From positions 1 through 39,140 of the forward strand of contig NZ_SMKC01000028.1 of NCBI RefSeq assembly GCF_004348315.1: a stretch of 39,140 nt of DNA, written 5' to 3'. Below, in pieces: positions 32,448 through 39,140 of this stretch. How positions within the stretch are numbered: the first letter of the stretch is position 1; each line of letters opens with the position of its first letter. The position numbers were made by a program, and so were the translations under genes. This DNA is from Streptomyces sp. 8K308. GTDB taxonomy: Bacteria; Actinomycetota; Actinomycetes; Streptomycetales; Streptomycetaceae. Under the pieces are notes generated by a model. The model saw only the letters and a program-made list of their open reading frames with translations. It was not told the DNA's origin and made no database searches.

Positions 32448-34164
32448 CCGCGTCACCGAATGGGGCCGCCCGGCTGTGCCGGGCGGCCGCCCCCGGGTCG
32501 TCATCGTCGGCGGCGGGATCGCGGGCCTGGCCACCGGCTGCTACGCCCAGATGAGCGGCATGGACACCCTGATCCTGGAGAAGCACGTGCTGCCCGGCGG
32601 CTACTGCACCGCCTGGGCCCGGCAGGGCTACATCTTCGACTACTGCGTCGACTGGCTCAGCGGCACCGGCGAGTCGGGCGACGCCGCCCAGGTGTGGCGG
32701 GAGCTCGGCGCCCTCGACGGCAAGGAGATCGCGCACTTCGAGATGTTCAACCGGGTGATGGACGAGACCGGCAGGTCCGTCACCTTCTACAACGACCCGG
32801 ACCGGCTCGAACGCCACCTGCTCGACCTCTCGCCCGCCGACGCCCAGCCGATCCGGCAGCTCTGCCGCTATCTGCGCGGCTTCCTCGACGCCCACCCGTA
32901 CCCGATCCTCAAGCCGCCGCCGCTGAAGTCGGCGCCCGAGAAGCTCGGCACCGCGCTGGCCACCCTGCCGCTGCTCAGGCTCTTCTACCGCACCGCCACC
33001 ACCCAGATGGCGGACCTCGCCCAGCGGTTCAGGGACCCGCTGCTGCGGCGCGCGTTGCCCAACATCATCCTGCAGGACCCGGTGGGCTTCCCGGTGTTGC
33101 CCTACCTCTACGGCATGGCCCGCGCGCACAACCGCAACGCGGGCTTCCCCGAGGGTGGTTCGCTCGGCCTGGTGCGTTCCATCGAGGAGCGGTACACGAC
33201 GCTCGGCGGGCAGCTCGCCTGCCGGGCCCGGGTCGACCGGATCCTGGTGGAGGGCGACCGGGCGGTTGGCGTCGAGCTGAAGAACGGCACCCGGATCCTC
33301 GCCGACCACGTGGTGTCCGCCTGCGACGGCAACACCACGATCAACGGGCTGCTCGGCGGCGCGTACACCAGCCCCCGGGTGAACCGGCTCTACCGGGAGA
33401 TGCTGCACGATCCGGACAACCTGTTCCCGGCGGCCGTCTCCACCTACTTCGGCATCGACGGTCCTGTCATGACGGACGACCCGCACAGCACCACCTACCT
33501 GCTGCCGCCCGAGGAGGGCGCCGAGCTCTTCGGCGGCCTGCACAGCACCATGGTGGTGCAGTTGTTCAACCACTACTGGGACGGCTTCGCGCCGCCCGGC
33601 AAGTCGGTGATCCGCTGCACCTACTTCAGCGACTTCGAGGTGTGGAAGAAACTGCGCACCTCCGACCGCCGCGAGTACTGGACCACCAAGCGCCGGGTGG
33701 CCGACTTCCAGCGGGAGTTCCTCGACCGGCTCTACCCCGGCATCGACGAGCGGATCGAGGTGGTGGACATCGCCACCCCGGTCACGGCCCACCGCTACAC
33801 GGGCAACCACAACGGCAGCATCTTCGCCTGGAAGCCGTTCTCGCCGGCCGACGACGAGGTCACCAAGCTGATCAACAAGGACCGGATGCGGCTGCCCGGA
33901 CTCGCCGGCTTCTCCATGACCGGCCAGTGGGTCGGCATGGGCGGGCTGATCCGGGCGGCCACCACCGGCCGGTTCGTCGTCCAGTTCATCTGCGAGGAGC
34001 TCGGCCTGCCGTTCCGCCCCTCGCTCAGCCCGGGCGGCGGGCGCTGGCACCGGGAAAAGCTCGGCCACCTGCCGCAGCTCGACACCCGGGCGCTGCGACA
34101 GCTCAACTCCCGCGCCGCCCGCGGAACCGAGGCCACCGCGGCCGGAGGCTCCCATGCGGCGTGA
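32428..34164 (+). CDS. PTM FAD-dependent oxidoreductase OX1 (phytoene desaturase-like)
   Basis: 578 residues from GTG 32428, overlapping the PKS-NRPS by 20 bp with no independent Shine-Dalgarno; GTG 32437 is an alternative. Coupled translation is likely. The N-terminal FAD loop is VVIVGGGIAGLATGCYAQMS, followed by EKHVLPGGYCTAW as in CrtI-type desaturases. The C-terminal FAD contact GLAGFSMTGQWVGMGG is also typical. In PTM pathways these enzymes do not desaturate carotenoids. They trigger reductive or radical-like ring closure of the tethered polyenes. OX1 is very close to OX2, including 71 of 73 identical bases near the N-terminus, so they arose by duplication. Which ring it forms cannot be read from sequence. 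Confidence 0.9.
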
Positions 34165-35818
34165 CAGGGCGTGGCGCGGCGCGGGACGGCCCCGAGTGAT
34201 CATCGTCGGCGGCGGCATCGGGGGCCTGGCCACCGGCTGCTACGCGCAGATGAGCGGCATGGACACGCTGATCCTGGAGAAGCACGTGCTGCCCGGGGGT
34301 GGCTGCACCGCCTGGGCCCGGCAGGGCTACGTCTTCGACTACTGCATCGAGTGGCTGATCGGCACCGCGGTGGGCAACGAGGCCCACCAGGTGTGGCGGG
34401 AGCTGGGCGCGCTGGACGGCAAGTCGGTGCGAAACTTCGAGATGTTCAACCAGGTGGTCGGCGAGGACGGCCGCGCCGTCACCTTCTACAACGACCCGGA
34501 CCGGCTCGAACGCCACCTGCTCGACCTGTCGCCCGCCGACGCCGAGCCGATCCGCGCCTTCTGCGGCTACCTGCGCCGGTTCACCGAGTTGGACGGCGTG
34601 TTCTCGTTCCTCAAGCCGAAGGCGCTGCTGACGCCGCGCGAGAAGCTGCGGGCGCTGCGCGCCGTGCTGCCGGCGCTCGGACTCTTCTACCGCACGGCGA
34701 CGACCCAGATGGAGTCGTTCACCGAGCGGTTCGAGGACCCGCTGCTGCGGCGTGCGTTCCCGTATGTCTTCTTCCAGGACCACGAGACGTTCCCGCTGCT
34801 GCCCTACCTGTTCAATCTGGCGGCCGCGTACCACGACAACGCCGGCTTCCCGCAGGGCGGTTCGCTCGGGCTCGCGCGCTCGATCGAGAGCCGCTACCAG
34901 TCGCTCGGCGGGACCGTCCGCTACCGCACCCGGGTGAAGCGGATCCTGGTGCAGCGGGACCGGGCCGTTGGCGTGGAGCTCAGGGACGGCTCCCGGCACT
35001 ACGCCGACCACGTCGTGGGCACCTGCGACGGCCGGACCCTGATCTACGACCTGCTGGGCGGCCGGTACACCGGGCCCCGGATCACCAAGCTCTACACGGA
35101 CCTGCTGCACCGGCCGCAGGCCATCTACCACGGCGTGGTCTCGGCGTTCGTCGGCTTCCGCGGCGACGTCCCGCCGGACGCGCCGCACAGCGCAACCTAC
35201 CTGCTGCCGCGGCACGACGCGCTGCGGCTGCCCGGGGTGCTGCAGGACAGCATGGTGGTGCAGCTCAGGTCACGCTACTCGGACGGCTTCGCGCCGCCCG
35301 GCCACTCGGTGATCCACTGCACCTACTTCAGCGACTACGCCTTCTGGCGGTCGCTGCGCCAGGCCAACCGCCGGGACTACCGCGCGCGCAAGGCCGAGGT
35401 CGCCGCGTTCGTCAGGGACTTCCTTGAGCAGCGGTACCCCGGGATCGCCGAGCGCGTCGAGGTGATCGACGTGGCCACGCCCGCCACCCACCACCGGTAC
35501 ACCGGCACCATCGGCGGCTCCATCCTCGGCTGGAAGTCGTTCTCTGAGGCCGACGACATCCTGGCCAAGGTCGTCAACAAGGACCGGATGCGGCTGCCTG
35601 GGCTCGCCGGCTTCTCGATGGCCGGCCAGTGGGTGCACTCCGGCGGCCTGGTCTCGGCCGCCGCATCCGGCAGGTTCGCCGTGCAGTTCCTCTGCGCCGA
35701 GCTCGGCGTCCCCTTCCGCGCCTGGGAGAGCGAGGAACACGAGGCGTGGCACCCGGGGAAGCTCGGCCATCTCCCCCAACTCGACAAGCCCGTCCAGCTC
35801 GACACGCGGTCCACGTAG
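34154..35818 (+). CDS. PTM FAD-dependent oxidoreductase OX2 (phytoene desaturase-like)
   Basis: 554 residues from ATG 34154, with GGAGG at 34144-34148; it overlaps OX1 by 11 bp. The FAD loop is VIIVGGGIGGLATGCYAQMS and the next segment EKHVLPGGGCTAW, so Gly replaces the Tyr found in OX1 beside the flavin. GLAGFSMAGQWVHSGG closes the FAD site. Ring-closing oxidoreductase of the macrolactam by context. The C-terminal helix region differs most from OX1 (RAWESEEHEAWHPGKLGHLPQ), although the LGHLPQLD element is shared. Confidence 0.9.
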   Translation: MRRDRAWRGAGRPRVIIVGGGIGGLATGCYAQMSGMDTLILEKHVLPGGGCTAWARQGYVFDYCIEWLIGTAVGNEAHQVWRELGALDGKSVRNFEMFNQVVGEDGRAVTFYNDPDRLERHLLDLSPADAEPIRAFCGYLRRFTELDGVFSFLKPKALLTPREKLRALRAVLPALGLFYRTATTQMESFTERFEDPLLRRAFPYVFFQDHETFPLLPYLFNLAAAYHDNAGFPQGGSLGLARSIESRYQSLGGTVRYRTRVKRILVQRDRAVGVELRDGSRHYADHVVGTCDGRTLIYDLLGGRYTGPRITKLYTDLLHRPQAIYHGVVSAFVGFRGDVPPDAPHSATYLLPRHDALRLPGVLQDSMVVQLRSRYSDGFAPPGHSVIHCTYFSDYAFWRSLRQANRRDYRARKAEVAAFVRDFLEQRYPGIAERVEVIDVATPATHHRYTGTIGGSILGWKSFSEADDILAKVVNKDRMRLPGLAGFSMAGQWVHSGGLVSAAASGRFAVQFLCAELGVPFRAWESEEHEAWHPGKLGHLPQLDKPVQLDTRST

Positions 35819-35837
35819 CGGACGGCGGGAGGAAACC

Positions 35838-37568
35838 GTGCCAGCAGAACGCCAGTCCATGATCATCATCGGTGCGGGGCTCGGAGGGCTCTCCACCGGC
35901 TGCTACGGCCAGATGAACGGCTACGACACCCGCGTCTTCGAGATGCACGAGATCCCCGGCGGCTGCTGCACCGCCTGGGACCGGGGCGACTACACGCTGG
36001 ACTGCTGCATCAGCTGGCTGTTGGGCAACGGCCCGGGCAACGAGATGCACCAGATCTGGCTCGAGCTCGGCGCCCTCCAGGGCAAACAGATGCGGCACTT
36101 CGACGTCTTCAACATCGTGCGGGGCCGGGACGGCAGGGCGGTGTACTTCTACTCCGACCCGGACCGTCTCCAGGCGCACCTGACGTCCATCTCGCCCGCC
36201 GACGCGCGCCGGATCAGGAGCTTCTGCGACGGCCTGCGCACGTTCCGCAAGGCGCTCGCCGTCTACCCGTTCCTCAAGCCGGTGGGCCTGATGGGCCGGC
36301 TGGAGCGCTGGCGGATGCTGGCGTCGTTCATCCCCTACTTCAACACCATCCGCAAGTCCATCACGGTGCTGATGACGGACTACTCGGCGAAGTTCAAGGA
36401 CCCGCTGCTGCGGGAGGCGTTCAACTTCATCCTCTACGAGAAGCACCCCAACTTCCCCGTGCTGCCCTTCTACTTCCAGCTCGCCTCGCACGCCAACCTG
36501 TCGGCCGGCGTGCCGGAGGGCGGCTCGCTCGGGCTCGCACGCTCGATCGAGCAGCGCTACCTGCGGCTCGGCGGCGAGATCACCTACAACGCCAAGGTCG
36601 AGGAGGTGCTGGTCGAGAACGACCGGGCGGTCGGCGTCCGGCTCTCCGACGGCCGGGAGTTCCGCTCCGACATCGTGGTCTCCGCCTGCGACGGCTACAC
36701 CACGATGATGAAGTTCCTCGGCGGCCGGTACACGGACGACACCTACCGCCAGCTGTACACCGAGACCATCAAGGAAGACGGCATGGTCTTCCCCGGGTAC
36801 TTCACGCTCTTCCTCGGCCTGCGGCGGAGGTTCCCCGAGGGGGACCCGTGCACCACCCACCTGCTGTCCGAGGAGGAGGCGGCCAGGCTGCCCGGCATCC
36901 GGCACCCCAGCATCAACGTGCAGTTCCGCAGCATGCACTACCCGGAGCTCTCGCCGGACGAGACCTCCGTCGTCTACGCCACCTACTTCTGCGACATCGG
37001 GCCCTGGCGCGAGCTGCACGACGGGCCCGAGCAGGCGACGCGGACCCGGCGCGGCACCGAGATGCACACGCTTCCGGTGCGGCGGTCCAGGGAGTACCTG
37101 GCGGCCAAGCGGAAGGCCCGGAACGCGCTGGTCGCCTGGCTCGACGAGCGCTACCCGGGCATCAGGGACGAGATCGCGGTCCGTGACGTGTCGACGCCGC
37201 TCACCCAGGTCCGCTACACGGGCAACTACGACGGCACGGTGCTCGGTTGGCAGCCGTTCGTGGAGAGCGGCGAGACCATGGAGGAGCAGATCAAGAAGCA
37301 CGGTCCCGGGCTCCCGGGGCTCGCCAACTTCTACCTCTCCGGGGTCTGGGCCACCACCGGCGGGCTGATCCGGGCGGCGGCGGCCGGGCGGCACGTGATG
37401 CACTTCATCTGCCGCGACGACGGCAAGGAGTTCACCGCCGAGATCGACCGCACCGCGCCCCCGCCCACCCATGTGATCGTGCCGGTGGGGCCACGCCGGT
37501 CGGCACCGCCGGCACCTGCCCCGGCGCCCGCAGAACGGCCCGTACCCACCGGCTCCTCGGCCCGCTAG
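35838..37568 (+). CDS. PTM FAD-dependent oxidoreductase OX3 (divergent phytoene desaturase-like)
   Basis: 576 residues from GTG 35838, with GGGAGGA at 35827-35833, 19 bp after OX2. The FAD loop is MIIIGAGLGGLSTGCYGQMN and the following segment EMHEIPGGCCTAW, with Cys next to the flavin region. GLANFYLSGVWATTGG marks the C-terminal FAD contact. It is clearly a separate branch from the OX1/OX2 pair, with an insertion near residues 393-412 (HDGPEQATRTRRGTEMHTLP) and a Pro/Ala-rich tail after residue 545. In PTM loci, members of different CrtI branches close different rings, so a distinct step is expected. The gene ends just before a strong hairpin. Confidence 0.9.
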   Translation: MPAERQSMIIIGAGLGGLSTGCYGQMNGYDTRVFEMHEIPGGCCTAWDRGDYTLDCCISWLLGNGPGNEMHQIWLELGALQGKQMRHFDVFNIVRGRDGRAVYFYSDPDRLQAHLTSISPADARRIRSFCDGLRTFRKALAVYPFLKPVGLMGRLERWRMLASFIPYFNTIRKSITVLMTDYSAKFKDPLLREAFNFILYEKHPNFPVLPFYFQLASHANLSAGVPEGGSLGLARSIEQRYLRLGGEITYNAKVEEVLVENDRAVGVRLSDGREFRSDIVVSACDGYTTMMKFLGGRYTDDTYRQLYTETIKEDGMVFPGYFTLFLGLRRRFPEGDPCTTHLLSEEEAARLPGIRHPSINVQFRSMHYPELSPDETSVVYATYFCDIGPWRELHDGPEQATRTRRGTEMHTLPVRRSREYLAAKRKARNALVAWLDERYPGIRDEIAVRDVSTPLTQVRYTGNYDGTVLGWQPFVESGETMEEQIKKHGPGLPGLANFYLSGVWATTGGLIRAAAAGRHVMHFICRDDGKEFTAEIDRTAPPPTHVIVPVGPRRSAPPAPAPAPAERPVPTGSSAR

Positions 37569-37583
37569 CCGGTGTCGTCGCCA

Positions 37584-37619
37584 GGGACGGCTCGTGGATG
37601 TCACATCCGGGGCCGTCCC
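37584..37619 (+). terminator. Strong two-part hairpin after OX3, terminator or attenuator
   Basis: GGGACGGC (37584-37591) pairs with GCCGTCCC (37612-37619). Inside, GGATG/CATCC (37596-37600 with 37604-37608) forms a second stem. No T-tract follows. It lies 15 bp past the OX3 stop, upstream of a same-strand exporter gene, so it may lower read-through into the exporter. Confidence 0.7.
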
Positions 37620-37625
37620 ATCCGT

Positions 37626-37656
37626 CTTCCCTTCCGAACCCACGAACGAAGGGAAG
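37626..37656 (+). promoter_or_regulatory. Hairpin sequestering the exporter Shine-Dalgarno
   Basis: CTTCCCTTC (37626-37634) is the exact complement of GAAGGGAAG (37648-37656), and the latter contains the exporter's ribosome-binding site, four bases before ATG 37660. Folding would hide the site behind a 9-bp stem with a 13-base loop. Together with the upstream hairpin this looks like a leader that sets exporter translation. Confidence 0.65.
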
Positions 37657-37659
37657 GCC

Positions 37660-39140
37660 ATGCTCGCCAGACTGTCGGAGTTCCTGCTGCCCCGCCGCCG
37701 GGCCGTGCTGCTGGTCGCGGTGCTGCTCGCGCTCGCGGCCGGCGCCGCCGGCTCCGCGGTGTTCGACCGACTGAAGACCGGCGGCTTCGACGACCCGGGC
37801 TCCGAGTCCGGCCGCGCCGCCACCGAACTGGTCGAACGCTTCGGCCGCGACGACCTCAACCTGGCGCTGCTCGTGCACGCGCCAGAAGGCGTCGACGCCC
37901 CGGCCGCCCGGGCCGCGGGGGCCGCGCTCAGCGAGCGCCTGGCCGCCGAGGACGGCATATCGGACGTCACCTCCTACTGGCTCACCGGCGCGCCCCAACT
38001 CAGGTCGGGCGACGGCGAGTCGGCGCTGATCCTGGCCGCGATCGCGGGCGACGACAACGAGGCGACCCGGCGGCTCACCGACCTCGAACCGGCCTACGAG
38101 GGCGAGCGGGACGGGCTCACCGTCGAGATCGGCGGCGCCGCCATGGTCAACAAGGAGCTCGGCGAGATCAGCGAACGCGACGCCGTGCGTGGCGAGATGA
38201 TCGCCTTCCCGGTGATGCTCGTCGTGCTGGTGCTGATCTTCGGCAGCCTGGTCGCCGCCACCCTGCCGCTGGTCATCGGCGCCGTCACCATCCTGCTCTC
38301 CTTCGGCCTGCTCTGGCTGATGGCCACCGTCTCCGACATCTCCATCCTCGCCCTCAACGTGGTGACGCTGTTGGGTCTGGGCCTCGCCGTCGACTACAGC
38401 CTGCTGATGGTCAACCGCTACCGCGAGGAGCTGGCCGCCGGCCGCGCCACCGGACCCGCCGTCCGCGCCACCATGGCGTCCGCCGGCCGCACCGTGCTCT
38501 TCTCGGCCGTCACCGTCGCCGTCACCCTCGCCTGCCTGGCCTTCTTCCCGCTGCTCGCGCTGCGCTCCATCGCCTACGCCGGCATCGCGGTCGCCCTGCT
38601 CAGCGCGCTGGTCACCCTCACCGTGCTGCCGGCGCTGCTCGCCGTCCTCGGCCCGCGCGTGGACCGCGGCCGGCTCCCGCTGCTGCACCGCGCCAACACC
38701 CCGGCCCACGACGACGACATCGCAGCCGGCTTCTGGCACCGCCTCTCGTCGTTCGTGATGCGCCGCCCGATCCCCATCGCCACCCTGGTCACCGCCGGCC
38801 TGCTGCTGCTCGGCGCGCCCTTCCTCAACATCACCCTCGGCACCGCCGACGAGCGAGTGCTGCCCGAGTCAAGCTCGGCCCGGCAGGTCGCCGAGACGCT
38901 GCGCGCCGACTACGACTCGGGCGAGAGCCAGGCGCTCAACGTCGTCCTTCCCCAGGCGCCTGACTCCTCGGGCGAGCTCGCCGACTACGCCACCACGCTC
39001 TCCGAACTCCCGGGCGTGGCCCGGGTGGACACCGCGACCGGCACCTACGCCCAGGGCAGCCAGGTGGCCCCGCCGGACGTCCGCCACGAGGGCTTCGCGG
39101 CCGGCGGCGGCATCGCCGCCGGCTTCCGCTCCCTGATGAA
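37660..39140 (+). CDS. MMPL family transporter, 5' part
   Basis: ATG 37660 follows GAAGGGAAGG; the frame is open for 493 codons to the window end, where about a third of a typical 700-750-residue protein is still missing. Membrane segment 1 is at about 16-33. An outside loop domain follows, then a helix bundle from about residue 183 that includes the RND/MMPL hallmark GLGLAVDYSLLMVNRYREE near 239-257. Members are proton-driven exporters of lipids and hydrophobic natural products. Being next to the PTM genes on the same strand, it is a candidate exporter or self-resistance gene for the macrolactam. It is preceded by two leader hairpins, so it may be expressed at a different level from the enzymes. 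Confidence 0.9.
   Translation, partial: MLARLSEFLLPRRRAVLLVAVLLALAAGAAGSAVFDRLKTGGFDDPGSESGRAATELVERFGRDDLNLALLVHAPEGVDAPAARAAGAALSERLAAEDGISDVTSYWLTGAPQLRSGDGESALILAAIAGDDNEATRRLTDLEPAYEGERDGLTVEIGGAAMVNKELGEISERDAVRGEMIAFPVMLVVLVLIFGSLVAATLPLVIGAVTILLSFGLLWLMATVSDISILALNVVTLLGLGLAVDYSLLMVNRYREELAAGRATGPAVRATMASAGRTVLFSAVTVAVTLACLAFFPLLALRSIAYAGIAVALLSALVTLTVLPALLAVLGPRVDRGRLPLLHRANTPAHDDDIAAGFWHRLSSFVMRRPIPIATLVTAGLLLLGAPFLNITLGTADERVLPESSSARQVAETLRADYDSGESQALNVVLPQAPDSSGELADYATTLSELPGVARVDTATGTYAQGSQVAPPDVRHEGFAAGGGIAAGFRSLM

Overview
The window is high-GC DNA with strong third-position G/C bias, GTG/TTG starts, ATGA-type operon overlaps, a Scr1-type regulator/DUF397 gene pair and Tat signals. 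This points to a filamentous actinomycete, probably Streptomyces or a close relative. No rRNA, tRNA, CRISPR array or complete mobile element was seen. Everything is read by eye; no database search was run.

Left part (about 1-15.2 kb): an unassigned C-terminal fragment and a small tyrosine-recombinase-like protein lead into a catabolic gene set. This set has two Asp/Glu-racemase (maleate isomerase/EutA-like) paralogues on the minus strand. Divergent from them is a translationally coupled pair, D-2-hydroxyacid dehydrogenase and amidase-signature hydrolase, followed by a convergent DUF3830 gene. About 5.5 kb of unrelated genes follows: a TetR/NAD(P)-binding protein pair with a shared operator, an alpha/beta hydrolase, an APH-like kinase, DUF397, a frameshifted XRE/DUF5753 regulator, a Cys-rich small protein and an SRPBCC protein. 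Then comes a tight four-gene polar amino acid-type ABC importer resembling ectoine uptake EhuB-C-D-A, and an IclR regulator. I infer that the importer, IclR and the distant enzymes once formed, or still form, one uptake-and-degradation system. The enzyme set differs from the classical eut pathway.

Middle part (15.2-21.8 kb): two repeat-rich intergenic stretches flank a secreted Tat-type polysaccharide lyase of family 8. After it come a MhuD-like heme-degrading monooxygenase, a GNAT acetyltransferase, an OsmC-type peroxiredoxin, a small nucleotidyltransferase and an atypical SDR.

Right part (21.8 kb to the end): a polycyclic tetramate macrolactam (PTM) biosynthetic cluster of the HSAF/ikarugamycin/frontalamide class, all on the plus strand. 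A sterol-desaturase-family hydroxylase is followed by a single 3134-residue iterative PKS-NRPS (KS-AT-DH-KR-ACP-C-A-PCP-TE). The A-domain pocket reads as ornithine-like. Three CrtI/phytoene-desaturase-like FAD oxidoreductases come next and would close the carbocycles. An MMPL-family exporter runs off the window end. By family precedent the PKS-NRPS makes two polyene chains, joins both to the amines of ornithine and releases a tetramate. The oxidoreductases then form the rings and the hydroxylase modifies the ornithine unit. Unusual points are three CrtI-like enzymes with no alcohol dehydrogenase or P450 before the exporter, a DNA-level near-identity patch between OX1 and OX2, and two hairpins before the exporter, one of which contains its Shine-Dalgarno. 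No cluster-situated regulator is visible.
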